DNA of 64,000 nucleotides. Source: an uncultured Psychrobacter sp. (GTDB lineage Bacteria > Pseudomonadota > Gammaproteobacteria > Pseudomonadales > Moraxellaceae). Every line of letters starts with the position of its first letter. Position 1 is the first letter of the stretch. The stretch is from the NCBI GenBank assembly GCA_947489525.1, contig CANLDW010000005.1, positions 145,804-209,803 of the forward strand, read 5' to 3'. The position numbers and the translations under genes were made by a program. Positions 53,812 through 62,993 of the stretch are shown here, one piece after another. The notes beneath the pieces were generated by a model. It was not told the DNA's origin. It did not search any database and worked only from the letters and a program-made list of their open reading frames with translations.

Positions 53812-55122
53812 CTATTTAGAATTGTCCGCTCTTTGTTGCTGCAAACGCTGGATATACTTTGTTAGTTGGCGCTCGCGCTCGCTCATCGCTTGCACGGGCT
53901 GAATCCATAGATCGATATCGATAAACGTATCGTCATTCTCCACTATAAACTCAATACCCATTACCACGATGTGATGCAGCTCTGTCATAGGCAAGCGCGT
54001 TGCTACATCCTTTGCAATGCTTTCTAGATTAGAGCGAATTGCCGTTTTATTGTGCTGCGATGCTTTATCCTCTCCATAAAATATAAGCACATAGTGGCGA
54101 CCCAAACGCTCATAAGAGTGCTGATGAACGACGTAGCCACTCTCTTGTAATGCTTTACTTTGCTTGGGATGACGATATAGCGTACGCACTAGCTCATGAC
54201 GCGAAAATAGAGACTCATCTAACAATTGCTGCTGCCAGTGCAAAAACGGCTGAGTCTCTTGTTTATCATGCTCTGTGACTTCATAGCGCTCATGAACGAC
54301 CTCTATCATCTGCGCGCTAAGCTGTGACCACAGCGTAGCCGCCTGCTGCACGTGCTCGTGGTACATCTCTTTGCTGGCACTATTATTATTTTGCGCCAAA
54401 CTCATGGTGACAAGCGCTGCATTAGGCTTATCTTGCATGCCGTATTTAATCAGCGCATTATCGATCTCGATTGCCTGCGCAAACAGCGCTTGACTACTCA
54501 TAAGCGATGTCATCGTTGCTGCAATGCTCTTGCTGACATCATGAGCCGATGTAGATTGCAGCTGCTGCATACGGTAGTCTAAGAATCGATACAGCTCGCA
54601 TGGTGTAATCAACACAGTCTGTAGCGTCTGCCAGTCCGGCCAGCTAAATATCTGCACCTGCTGGGCGTGATCGTTTAGATCTATCACCAACTCTTCATTA
54701 AAGTACTGCGGATCGAACTGATGAGGTAGACGCACTGAGGTTGTTGCGGCTATAGGCGTCCCTGCACTATTCGTGTCATCAGTAAGGCGTATGTCTACCA
54801 CGCAGACTCGCTGATGGGTATCATTGATGGGTAATTGACCCGCTGTTTTTTGACATCTGATTGATGTTAGCACTGCTTTTACTAGGGTTAAGCGTGCTGC
54901 ATTGATAGCGTCTAACGTACTATCTATAGGTAGATATAAAGTGGCGACCACAATCTCGATACTCCCAAGCGGTAATCGATAGCGGTACTGCAGCGCTTCG
55001 TACTGGCTGTGCTCAATCCTATTAGGTACTTGCAGAGTAAGTGTACGAGCAGACGTAGTCAAATAGCACTGTAGCTCTGTCGTAAGCCGCGTCCAGTCAG
55101 TTGGTATCGTTAATTGCGCCAC
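53812..55122 (-). CDS. Hypothetical protein, 436 aa, family not recognised
   Basis: No known domain was recognised. The protein is soluble-looking (no signal peptide, no long hydrophobic segment), rich in Gln, Thr and Leu. It has an N-terminal region YRYRLPLGSIEIVVATLYLP with beta-strand character, a helical Gln-rich middle, and a C-terminal YVLIFYGEDKA plus TELHHIVVMGIEFIVENDD that could form an alpha/beta fold; it ends in a basic Arg/Gln helix. A coherent codon pattern over 436 codons and ribosome site AGGAAG before the ATG support a real gene. Single gene between the TM-helix channel and an SDR. Function unknown. Confidence 0.7.
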   Translation of the reverse strand: MAQLTIPTDWTRLTTELQCYLTTSARTLTLQVPNRIEHSQYEALQYRYRLPLGSIEIVVATLYLPIDSTLDAINAARLTLVKAVLTSIRCQKTAGQLPINDTHQRVCVVDIRLTDDTNSAGTPIAATTSVRLPHQFDPQYFNEELVIDLNDHAQQVQIFSWPDWQTLQTVLITPCELYRFLDYRMQQLQSTSAHDVSKSIAATMTSLMSSQALFAQAIEIDNALIKYGMQDKPNAALVTMSLAQNNNSASKEMYHEHVQQAATLWSQLSAQMIEVVHERYEVTEHDKQETQPFLHWQQQLLDESLFSRHELVRTLYRHPKQSKALQESGYVVHQHSYERLGRHYVLIFYGEDKASQHNKTAIRSNLESIAKDVATRLPMTELHHIVVMGIEFIVENDDTFIDIDLWIQPVQAMSERERQLTKYIQRLQQQRADNSK

Positions 55123-55294
55123 ACTACTTCCTTTTATCTCTATCCGTTACGGTCATCATTGTTGTTTATGCGCTATATCTAGTAGCAAGCGCTTAGCTCT
55201 GTTAATTTACTTATACATTTATATCATGTAAAAACCGCTAGGCTACGAGTAAAGTGAAGATAAATCTTATTTATATCAAAAAAGGATACAATTA

Positions 55295-56077
55295 ATGAGA
55301 CGTTTTAGAGAGAAAGTCGTTATCGTCACGGGTGCAGGTTCTGGAATGGGGCGAGCAACTGCGATACGCTTTGCCAATGAAGGTGCCAGTGTGGTGTTAG
55401 TAGGTCGTACGGCTGAGACTCTAGAGGAGACCGCCGCAGAATTTCCACAAGACAACAGCTGGATTCATACCGATAATTACTTAACGGTCGTTTGTGATAT
55501 CAGCGATCAAAGCCAAGTACAAGAGATGGTCAGACGAGTGATCGACAAGTTTGAAAAGCTTGATGTCCTCGTTAACAATGCGGGCAAAGGTATGGAGGGT
55601 AAAATAACGGATCTATCTAGCGAGGACTGGCGCGCGGCTATCGATGTTAACTTGCACGGCACCTTTTATGTTTGTCAGGCCGCAATGCCGCATTTGATCA
55701 AAACCAAAGGCAATATTGTCAATGTCTCATCACTCTCAGGTATTGGCGGTGATTGGAACATGGCGGCTTACAATGCTGCCAAAGCAGGCGTGACCAATCT
55801 GACTCGCACCTTAGCACTAGATCACGGCCCTGATGGCGTACGCGTTAATGCGGTCAACCCTACCGCAACGAAGACCAGTATGACTAAAGACATGCGCGAA
55901 GATGAGGAAAAAGTAAACAAGTTCTTAGCACGTTGTCCACTAGGTCGCTTTGTTACCCCTGAAGACATTGCGGCTGCGATCACCTTTTTGGCCAGTAACG
56001 ATGCGGCGATGATTACAGGTATCAATCTGCCTGTAGATGGCGGTGTGAGCGCGTCAAATGGTCAGCCGCACTTTTAA
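55295..56077 (+). CDS. Short-chain dehydrogenase/reductase
   Basis: 260-aa classical SDR: TGAGSGMGRATAIRFANEGA (NAD(P)-binding, residues ~12-31), NNAGKGMEG, the catalytic Ser in SSLSGIGGDW and YNAAK (Tyr-x3-Lys), and C-terminal FLASNDAAMITGINLPVDGG. The acidic or basic residue after the second strand (VGRT) suggests NADP preference but is not decisive. AAAGGA before the ATG. Single gene; the substrate cannot be predicted. Confidence 0.92.
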   Translation: MRRFREKVVIVTGAGSGMGRATAIRFANEGASVVLVGRTAETLEETAAEFPQDNSWIHTDNYLTVVCDISDQSQVQEMVRRVIDKFEKLDVLVNNAGKGMEGKITDLSSEDWRAAIDVNLHGTFYVCQAAMPHLIKTKGNIVNVSSLSGIGGDWNMAAYNAAKAGVTNLTRTLALDHGPDGVRVNAVNPTATKTSMTKDMREDEEKVNKFLARCPLGRFVTPEDIAAAITFLASNDAAMITGINLPVDGGVSASNGQPHF

Positions 56078-56162
56078 TAAAGTATGCAGCTTGGCTAGCA
56101 GCTTAGTATTAGAGTGATAGGTTAGATAACCTCAATGTTTCTTTGTTTCTTTCTTTTCTTTT

Positions 56163-56843
56163 TTATTCAGGTGATTGATTCACATCCTGTAGCGGCTGCG
56201 AGAGGCGCTCAGGATATTTAGGTACAACGCCGCGGTACTGCTCATATATCTTTGGCAAATCGTGATCAATGTCACCCGTAGGATAAACGGGCGATAAAAA
56301 ACGTACTTCCTTGGCGTTATAATCTAGGGCGACTGGCAAAATAGGCACATTAGCTCCTACGGCTAAGTAGTAAAATCCTGTCTTCCAGCTTGCGGTATAG
56401 TCGCGAGTCCCCTCTGGCGATAATCCCAAAAACAGTGGCTCGCCTGTCTTAAACTTATCAATACTCGCTTGTAGCACTGACCCTTTGTGCTCTCTGTTAA
56501 TAGGGATAATTCCCATCCAGCCTAACAACTGTGCCAATACGGGCACTTTAAATAAAGTGTGCTTACCCATGATGCTGATCTTTATATCTAGAGCAAACAA
56601 ACAAGGTAAGGCATAGACGCCATCAACATTAGAGGTGTGCGGAAGCGCTAAGACCACCGCTTGCGGGATATTAGGAATCTGCCCTACCGTACGCCAGCCA
56701 GCAGTTTTCATAAGCCAAGCGCTCACCGTAGGAGCAATCTTACCGCCGCGTTTAGGTATCAAATTGCCTAAATCGTTTTTTGTCAGCTTAGGCAACACTT
56801 TAGAGCGGCGTTTCACGCTGTGGTTTGTAGACTTTTGGCTCAT
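56163..56843 (-). CDS. 1-acyl-glycerol-3-phosphate-type acyltransferase
   Basis: 226-aa PlsC-like acyltransferase for phospholipid synthesis. It shows ALPHTSNVDGVYALP (HX4D catalytic motif), GWMGIIPINRE, FLGLSPEGTRDYTASW (SPEGTR acyl-acceptor site) and ILPVALDYN. No strong membrane helix is seen, so it is peripheral. It may be in a lysophospholipid acyltransferase subgroup with the HTSNVDG variant found in diverse bacteria. The ATG at 56843 follows a TTG at 56858; neither has a clear ribosome site. Confidence 0.87.
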   Translation of the reverse strand: MSQKSTNHSVKRRSKVLPKLTKNDLGNLIPKRGGKIAPTVSAWLMKTAGWRTVGQIPNIPQAVVLALPHTSNVDGVYALPCLFALDIKISIMGKHTLFKVPVLAQLLGWMGIIPINREHKGSVLQASIDKFKTGEPLFLGLSPEGTRDYTASWKTGFYYLAVGANVPILPVALDYNAKEVRFLSPVYPTGDIDHDLPKIYEQYRGVVPKYPERLSQPLQDVNQSPE

Positions 56844-56926
56844 AATGGGTAGGCACAACTTAAATAAATAAACCTCATCATAACATCAATATGCGCCTGT
56901 TCTCGGTTTAAGACCAGTGCATATTT

Positions 56927-58816
56927 TTATAAGGCAATATCCGCCAAATTCCCTTTATCCTCAAGCCAAGACTTACGATCGGACGAGCGTTTTTTAGCGA
57001 GCAGCATGTCCATAATATTATTGGTTAATATCATATCATCCATATCAAGCTGCACAAGACGGCGCGTATCGCGGTTCATCGTTGTCTCACGTAGCTGCTC
57101 AGCGCTCATCTCGCCTAGACCTTTGAAACGGGTGATTTGCGCTTTTTTATTCCCCGGTACATTAGATAAAATGTGCGCAAGCTCGGGCTCATCTAAAGCG
57201 TAATGCACCTCTTTGCCCACATCAACGCGGTACAGTGGCGGCATCGCCACATATAAATGACCGGCATCTACCAGCGCTGGGAAATGTTTGACGAACAGCG
57301 CACAGATCAGCGTTGCAATATGTAGACCATCGGAGTCGGCATCGGCTAAGATGCAGATCTTGTCGTAGCGTAGCTCGGAGAGATCATCGGATGCGGGATC
57401 GACACCAATAGCGATAGCAATATCGTGAATCTCTTGGCTGGAGAGTACAGTATCGGACGATACCTCCCACGTGTTTAATATCTTACCTCGTAGCGGTAAT
57501 ATCGCTTGATAGTGGCGATCCCGCGCTTGCTTAGCGCTACCACCTGCCGAATCCCCTTCGACTAAGAACAGCTCTGCGCCATCACGCAAGTCGCCACGGC
57601 AGTCGGCAAGCTTACCCGGCAGCGCTGGTCCTTGAGTAATTTTTTTACGCGCCACCTTTTTGGCGGATTTAAGACGACGCCCGGCTTTGTTAATCGCCAG
57701 CTCTGCAATCTGCGCGCCCATATCAGCATGCTGATTGAGCCAAAGGCTAAAGGCATCTTTTGCCAGTGCTTGTACGGCGCCTGCCGCTTCACGACTGGAC
57801 AAACGCTCTTTGGTCTGCCCTGAGAACTGCGGCTCTGAGAATTTGAGTGACAGGATATAATTAATCCCGTCCCAAACATCCTCTGCCGTCAGCTTGACGT
57901 TACGCGGCAGTAGATTGTGAATATCACAAAACTCACGTAGCGCTTCCAAAATACCGGTACGTAGACCATTAACGTGCGTACCGCCTTGCGCCGTTGGAAT
58001 GAGGTTAACGTAGCTCTCCTGAATCGGCGTTCCGCCCTCAGGCAACCAAGATAACGCAAAGGTAATACCCGCGCGCTCGCCATCTGCGGCCTCGTGATTA
58101 TAGTAAAACGGTTCAGGTGGTAGCGTCTCAAGCCCATCAAGCTGTTCGGTTAAGTACTCCACGACGCCATCAGTAAATTGCCAAACGACTTTTTCGTCAT
58201 TGATATCATCGACAAATTCAATAATCAAACCTGCCGCCAGTACCGCTTTGGCCTTTAGCGTGTGCTTGAGCTGTTTGACATTGAACTTAGGCGTATCAAA
58301 GAAGCTACCATCGACCCAAAAGCGCACCTTTGTGCCGCGCTTACGCTTATTGGAGCTGACTGATTCGGTCAGCGGCGTCACAGGCGCACCATTTTCTAGC
58401 GCCATATCGAACTGGCTGCCGTCACGCCAAACGGTGACTTCAACGCGCGTGGACAAGGCATTGACCACCGAGATACCGACGCCGTGCAGACCGCCTGAGA
58501 CTTGGTAGTTAGAGGTTGAGAACTTACCCCCTGCGTGCAGGCGCGTTAATATCAGCTCAATACCCGACTGACCAAACTCAGGATGGATATCGGTCGGCAT
58601 CCCGCGCCCATCATCTTCTACGGACAATGAGCCGTCCTCATGCAGCTGGACTTTAATGGTTTTGGCATAGCCAGCTAGCGCTTCATCGACAGAGTTGTCG
58701 ATGACTTCTTGCGCTAAGTGATTGGGACGGGTGGTATCGGTATACATGCCGGGACGACGGCGGACGGGCTCAAGACCTTCTAAAACTTCTAACGATTGCG
58801 CATTATATTGACTCAA
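56927..58816 (-). CDS. parE: DNA topoisomerase IV subunit B
   Basis: ParE is the ATPase subunit of topoisomerase IV, which unlinks daughter chromosomes. At 629 aa it equals E. coli ParE. The GHKL ATPase part has RRRPGMYTDTTRPNHLAQEV, DNSVDEALAG and SGGLHGVGISVVNALS. The TOPRIM domain shows LVEGDSAGGSAKQARDR and ILADADSDGLHIATL. The C-terminus ends DRKSWLEDKG as usual. CTTTCC (AAGG complement) gives a ribosome site 8 bases before the ATG. A MITE-like element lies just upstream (58844-59108). Confidence 0.97.
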   Translation of the reverse strand: MSQYNAQSLEVLEGLEPVRRRPGMYTDTTRPNHLAQEVIDNSVDEALAGYAKTIKVQLHEDGSLSVEDDGRGMPTDIHPEFGQSGIELILTRLHAGGKFSTSNYQVSGGLHGVGISVVNALSTRVEVTVWRDGSQFDMALENGAPVTPLTESVSSNKRKRGTKVRFWVDGSFFDTPKFNVKQLKHTLKAKAVLAAGLIIEFVDDINDEKVVWQFTDGVVEYLTEQLDGLETLPPEPFYYNHEAADGERAGITFALSWLPEGGTPIQESYVNLIPTAQGGTHVNGLRTGILEALREFCDIHNLLPRNVKLTAEDVWDGINYILSLKFSEPQFSGQTKERLSSREAAGAVQALAKDAFSLWLNQHADMGAQIAELAINKAGRRLKSAKKVARKKITQGPALPGKLADCRGDLRDGAELFLVEGDSAGGSAKQARDRHYQAILPLRGKILNTWEVSSDTVLSSQEIHDIAIAIGVDPASDDLSELRYDKICILADADSDGLHIATLICALFVKHFPALVDAGHLYVAMPPLYRVDVGKEVHYALDEPELAHILSNVPGNKKAQITRFKGLGEMSAEQLRETTMNRDTRRLVQLDMDDMILTNNIMDMLLAKKRSSDRKSWLEDKGNLADIAL

Positions 58817-58843
58817 AATGCTTTCCTTAATATCTATAAACTA

Positions 58844-59108
58844 GGATCTGTTAAACATTCACAAATGGGCACTGCTGATAGCTAAAATTGGTTTAGTCTA
58901 AGTAAAAACTGCAGGTAATGCTCATTGCATTGGCTAAATTTTTACAACGAATAGAGCAGTTTTAGCATCAGCCTACAAGGACAGGACTCTTTTTTGCCGC
59001 TTCATTGCTAAAAATAGACGCTTAGAATGACTAAACTTACAATTTTTATCTGCGAATCGCCTAAAAAATAGTCACTGTCAGTGCCAAGGTCGAATGTTCA
59101 ACAGACCC
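58844..59108. mobile_element. MITE-like element with 17-bp terminal inverted repeats
   Basis: 265-bp segment whose ends GGATCTGTTAAACATTC (58844-58860) and GAATGTTCAACAGACCC (59092-59108) are inverted repeats matching at 15 of 17 positions. A TA dinucleotide flanks both ends (58842-58843, 59109-59110), as expected for a target duplication. No ORF is inside. It lies between parE and the YqiA gene, 28 bases from the parE start codon, so it probably carries or alters the parE promoter. Parent transposase family is not known from this window. Confidence 0.7.
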
Positions 59109-59211
59109 TACTAATTCTATTACCCTATTATAACCAAAAACAGGGCACTAAAGGCCGATAGTGATAAGCTTACGTCATATAATGTCGCTTGCACTAAAAC
59201 TCAAAAAAGAC

Positions 59212-59844
59212 TTAAAACTGCTGCACCATCTCTATCACTTCCTCTATCACCTCAGGTAAGTGCTGTGCAAAGTCGCTAAACCTGTGATCGCCGCCTTGTT
59301 GTATGATAACTCTAGCGCCTTGATGCTGGTAGAACGCGGCGGATATATTGGCATCAAGTAGCTCATCGTCTTTTTTGATAAACGCTACGACCTTATTCGG
59401 ATAGGCAAGGCTCGTCAACTGGTGCGCGGCAAACCATTGTAAGTCCGCCTTTTTTATCTCCCAGCCACCAGGCGTAGTATAAAGCGTCTCGTCCTTGTGA
59501 TCGTCCATCCTCAACGTCTCCGCGCTTTTATCCTCTTCAAAACGTTGCAAGGTGATATGGGGCTTGGTACTTGGGTTTAACAATAAGATAGGACAACCGG
59601 TCTGATTGCTCACCAGCGTCGAAAAATAGCCCCCTAACGAGCTACCTACTAGTACCGTCTTGGCGTCTGCACTTAATCTGGTGACCAAGTCAGTTAAATA
59701 ACTCAATACTTGCGGCGGCGGCAAATTTAGATCCGGACGATGCACCTTAATATTAGGATAATGCTTTTCGCAGTACCCTTTCAATAAAAGCCCTTTAGCA
59801 GAGTTGGCATCGCTATCTAAGCCGTGGACGTAAACAATATTCAT
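59212..59844 (-). CDS. YqiA/YcfP-family alpha/beta hydrolase esterase
   Basis: 210-aa small cytosolic esterase: VYVHGLDSDANSAKGLLLKG at the start, nucleophile elbow VGSSLGGYFSTLV (GxSxG), KKDDELLDANISA (acid) and GGDHRFSDF (His). The YqiA subgroup sits next to parE in many gammaproteobacteria, which agrees with its position here. The ATG at 59844 gives the family start; a TTG at 59898 would add 18 unrelated residues. Confidence 0.9.
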   Translation of the reverse strand: MNIVYVHGLDSDANSAKGLLLKGYCEKHYPNIKVHRPDLNLPPPQVLSYLTDLVTRLSADAKTVLVGSSLGGYFSTLVSNQTGCPILLLNPSTKPHITLQRFEEDKSAETLRMDDHKDETLYTTPGGWEIKKADLQWFAAHQLTSLAYPNKVVAFIKKDDELLDANISAAFYQHQGARVIIQQGGDHRFSDFAQHLPEVIEEVIEMVQQF

Positions 59845-60023
59845 ATGCAATCTCAAGGTGGGAATTGGGTATACTGTTATCAGATTTTGATTAAACAAAG
59901 CATGAGCATACCACCAGTGCTAAGACGTGGATAGTGAGAAACGCATCAATATATAGTCTAAATTTATGAATCACTACCCTATCAAACCCTATTTTCGATG
60001 CCTACAAAAGACAAGGAGACGTC

Positions 60024-60284
60024 ATGAGTGAACAGATTGAACTGTTTGACATCGATAACCCTTGTGTTGGCGTCTGCACCAGTAATAAAAAAGGCTACTG
60101 CTTTGGCTGCTTGCGTAGTCGCACCGAGCGCCAGCTTTGGCTTAGCATGAACACTGAACAGCGTAGAGAGGTATTAAGACTCATTATAGGGCGTAAACAA
60201 CGTATCGAACAAATGCGACAGCGAAAAGGTCAACAGTTGGATTTTGACTTTGAAGACGTCGCTGAGCCGGGTGAACTGTTTTAA
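60024..60284 (+). CDS. DUF1289 family protein
   Basis: 86-aa protein with the DUF1289 core NPCVGVCTSNKKGYCFGCLR: four cysteines that could hold a metal or Fe-S cluster, then RTERQLWLSMNTEQRREVLR. The C-terminus is Gln/Lys/Arg-rich then acidic. Function unknown. AAGGAGACGTC ribosome site 5-6 bases before the ATG. Confidence 0.9.
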   Translation: MSEQIELFDIDNPCVGVCTSNKKGYCFGCLRSRTERQLWLSMNTEQRREVLRLIIGRKQRIEQMRQRKGQQLDFDFEDVAEPGELF

Positions 60285-60448
60285 TTTAAGGATATATATT
60301 GTTAATTTATACTTCAATATTAAATATTCAAGTTTACATTTACTACACAGTATGACATTGAAATTTACCCTCCTGTCCCAAAATAAGTCATTGTAGAATG
60401 ATAAAATAAGCCTAGTAAAACAGGTTATAAAAACAGAGGGAGAAAACA

Positions 60449-61342
60449 ATGAGTGATACTATAGCGAATACCGTAAAAGACACTGTGAGCCAATCTCGTC
60501 AAATCGAACATCTTTTTGCTGGGGTAGATACCCAAGACGGTGCTGGAGTTAAATTAACTCGTGTGCTTACGCAGCAGCTACAAGAACGTCTCGATCCGTA
60601 CTTGATGTTAGATAATTTCAAAAGTGATAATCCAGATGATTATGTTGCTGGGTTCCCTAACCATCCGCATCGCGGCTTTGAAACTATTACTTATATGATC
60701 ACGGGTCGTATGCGTCATCGTGACAGCGCGGGTAACGAAGGTCTATTGCAAAATGGCGGCGTACAGTGGATGACAGCAGCGAGTGGTGTGATCCATTCAG
60801 AGCTACCGGAACAAGAAGACGGCGCAATGGAAGGCTTCCAGCTTTGGCTCAATCTACCTGCCAAAGACAAAATGAATGATCCTTGGTACAAAGACTTCCA
60901 AAGTGATGATCTACCTAAATATACCACTGAAGATGGCGTAGATGTTACGGTAATCGCAGGTACATCGCACGGGGTAGAAGGTGCAGTCACGCGCGATATC
61001 ACTGAGCCGACGTACTTGGATATCCATCTACCAGCAGGAACGAGCTTTAGCCAAGCCATTCCAGCCGATCACAATGCGTTTGCCTTTGTGTATCGTGGTA
61101 CGGTAGACATCGAAGGGGATAAGGTGCCGACTAAAACCATGGCTATCCTAAAAAATGACACCGATACGGATGGCGTTACTATCACAGCCGATAGTAGTGA
61201 GGATACCAAAGTGATCTTAATTACTGGTCGCCCACTACGCGAACCAATTGTGCAATACGGTCCCTTTGTGATGAACAGTCAGCAAGAAATTATGCAAGCC
61301 GTCACTGATTTCCAAAGTGGTAAATTTGGTGAAGGTGCTTAG
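60449..61342 (+). CDS. Pirin family protein (third pirin)
   Basis: 297-aa bicupin. It has FPNHPHRGFETITYMITGRM (HPHRG metal motif), NGGVQWMTAASGVIHSELPE and, in the C-terminal part, ILITGRPLREPIVQYGPFVM with the pirin C-terminal signature. It differs from both pirins at 27.5-29.3 kb. AGAGGGAG precedes the ATG by 7-8 bases. Single gene with a terminator at 61380-61417. Catalytic role (quercetinase-like) is possible but unproven. Confidence 0.92.
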   Translation: MSDTIANTVKDTVSQSRQIEHLFAGVDTQDGAGVKLTRVLTQQLQERLDPYLMLDNFKSDNPDDYVAGFPNHPHRGFETITYMITGRMRHRDSAGNEGLLQNGGVQWMTAASGVIHSELPEQEDGAMEGFQLWLNLPAKDKMNDPWYKDFQSDDLPKYTTEDGVDVTVIAGTSHGVEGAVTRDITEPTYLDIHLPAGTSFSQAIPADHNAFAFVYRGTVDIEGDKVPTKTMAILKNDTDTDGVTITADSSEDTKVILITGRPLREPIVQYGPFVMNSQQEIMQAVTDFQSGKFGEGA

Positions 61343-61379
61343 TGGTTAGCGTAGTTAGTTAAATGCTCTATTGTGTTTC

Positions 61380-61417
61380 AAAGCCCGTATTAGTTTGCTA
61401 ATATGGGCTTTTTTTGG
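61380..61417 (+). terminator. Terminator after third pirin gene
   Basis: AAAGCCCGTATTA / TAATATGGGCTTT stem (with a G-T pair) and a 6-base loop, followed by a run of seven Ts. Confidence 0.9.
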
Positions 61418-61574
61418 GGAGTTGTTTTGAGGATTTAAGGTTGTGATAAATAATTTAGACTAGTGATTTTGAATTTAGAAATTTTTAGAAAAAAGATTTA
61501 TTAATAATATCTACCAGACGGATGAATTACACTATCTACTTAGAAGAGTTAGATCAACTAAACCTATTATGTTT

Positions 61575-62147
61575 CTAACTTATGGACTCAACTTGTGTAT
61601 TTAGTATCTGGCGCATTAGTATTAATGAGAACTTCATACCATCTTTTTCTGAAATAATATCCTTAAGATAAATCTTATTGTTATCATACTGTTTTGGAAA
61701 TTGAATAATGATATAGGTCATTTGTCTTTTTTGAGCTTCCCAGAATCTATATTTAACCTCGGCATGTCCAGAATATTTTTTTAAAAAACGATCTATAGTG
61801 AGACCTTTTTTCTGCCAATTTACAAGTTCTTTGCTTATCCATACGTCATTCCATGTTTCAAACAATGGAAAATGGGCAAGAATATTACGGACAAACTTAA
61901 ATAGAGGTCCTCCAATTTCAGACTCCAATGGTGGCCTTACTACTTCCAAAGTATCAAGAACCAGCTTAAAAGCTTCGTAAGATAGTAGTTCCGAATATAC
62001 AGCGAAAATGTCTGATACCCTACTAAATCTATACCAAGCTTCCTGTTCCCAAAAACTATCTTCAATAATTTGATCGTATAAATCATAAAAACGATTGTAA
62101 CCAAGAGATAGGAATAGCTCTTCAGATTTATTGGGCCTCAATTCCAT
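61575..62147 (-). CDS. HEPN-like hypothetical protein
   Basis: 190 aa, no confident family. It is mostly helical by appearance, with Trp/Phe/Tyr-rich segments. The stretch FKFVRNILAHFPLF contains R-N-x3-H (Arg87-x4-His92), the RX4-6H ribonuclease motif of HEPN domains, flanked by helices as in pEK499_p136-like HEPN proteins. The start may be the GTG at 62159 or the ATG at 62147. Low GC compared with core genes. Last gene of a minus-strand patch with DUF3892 and a Ymh-like HEPN gene. RNase/defence role is inference from the motif. Confidence 0.62.
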   Translation of the reverse strand: MELRPNKSEELFLSLGYNRFYDLYDQIIEDSFWEQEAWYRFSRVSDIFAVYSELLSYEAFKLVLDTLEVVRPPLESEIGGPLFKFVRNILAHFPLFETWNDVWISKELVNWQKKGLTIDRFLKKYSGHAEVKYRFWEAQKRQMTYIIIQFPKQYDNNKIYLKDIISEKDGMKFSLILMRQILNTQVESIS

Positions 62148-62309
62148 CTCTTGATTCACCTTAAAAATAATAGTTTATTAAAAGACTTAGATTAACACAT
62201 AAACTGCAATACCAAAGAGTAGGTAAAAAAGGATCTAAATGCGCTAGTATCCAAGTCTTTATCCAACAATCAAATTGAGATTATAATCATGAGCCATACC
62301 CATCTAAAC

Positions 62310-62597
62310 CTATGAACATTCAGGCAGACTAAGTAGATTATTAGGCTGCTCACCATCATTTTGAGTCTTCAAATATTTTCTACCACTTGAACTTATCGCA
62401 ACTCTAACCCAAACCGACTCCCCACCAACACTGACATAAAAATTCCATTTACCTGATTCAATACCTTCAATAGCTTGATCTAAACTTAAATTCCATCGAG
62501 AAGCATCTTGGTTAACTCCCCCTACTCTACTAATACGCTCATAAGCATTTTGGCGATCAGTTTTATTAATACATGTTATTTGATGAGTATCAGCCAT
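62310..62597 (-). CDS. DUF3892 family protein
   Basis: 95-aa small protein with the DUF3892 pattern: [21 protein letters not shown], a Trp-x-Leu/Ser block with [34 protein letters not shown] and LLSLPEC at the C-terminus. DUF3892 proteins are small, often on mobile DNA; function unknown. GAGGAC lies 6 bases before the ATG; a promoter candidate is at 62673-62701. Confidence 0.88.
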   Translation of the reverse strand: MADTHQITCINKTDRQNAYERISRVGGVNQDASRWNLSLDQAIEGIESGKWNFYVSVGGESVWVRVAISSSGRKYLKTQNDGEQPNNLLSLPECS

Positions 62598-62987
62598 TAC
62601 TTTGTCCTCAGATAGATATATTAGATTGTATACTGGTAATTAGAATAATATCGGACTTATGTTTGTCTAATATTTATAATACATCATCATACGATTGTCA
62701 ATAACATTAATTATTCAAGTTATCAAGTTTCAAGTATAAAAGTCTCCTTACACTTGCATACAGCGGATGCTTTTCAAGGGATATAAAGCTAAGCTAATTG
62801 AGGAATGTTAAAGTTTATATTGCAATTTTATACCCACAAGAGCCATGCTTATCGAAAGGAATAGCTGATAGGTCATATGGTGATTACAACATCAAAGATA
62901 AAAAAGCCATCAACTAGATAAACAACTGGAGACTTTTAGAAAGGAGAGCTGACGTTGCTCTACTCTTACATGGGTGGACTCACACTA
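62598..62987. other. Gap between DUF3892 and Ymh-like genes
   Basis: 390 bases with the DUF3892 promoter near the left end, a run of AT-rich DNA without ORF, and at the right end a degenerate 5S rRNA fragment (62944-62993). Confidence 0.55.
62673..62701 (-). promoter_or_regulatory. Promoter candidate for the DUF3892 gene
   Basis: On the minus strand TTGACA (62696-62701) and TATAAA (62673-62678) are separated by 17 bases, 76 bases before the DUF3892 ATG. Confidence 0.5.
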
Positions 62988-62993
62988 CTACTG
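62944..62993 (-). pseudogene. Degenerate 3' fragment of 5S rRNA
   Basis: 50 bases here align without gaps to the 5S 3' end at 63922-63971, 40 of 50 identical, including blocks GAGAGCTGACG, TACTCT, ACATGG and CACACTAC. Weaker similarity seems to continue to about 63012 inside the end of the adjoining HEPN gene (CTTCACTT). It is a relic of a 5S gene or of recombination at the ribosomal operon. Confidence 0.75.

Noticed and set aside
58200..58508. 102-aa plus-strand ORF within parE
   Set aside because: Antisense shadow of parE with no independent features.
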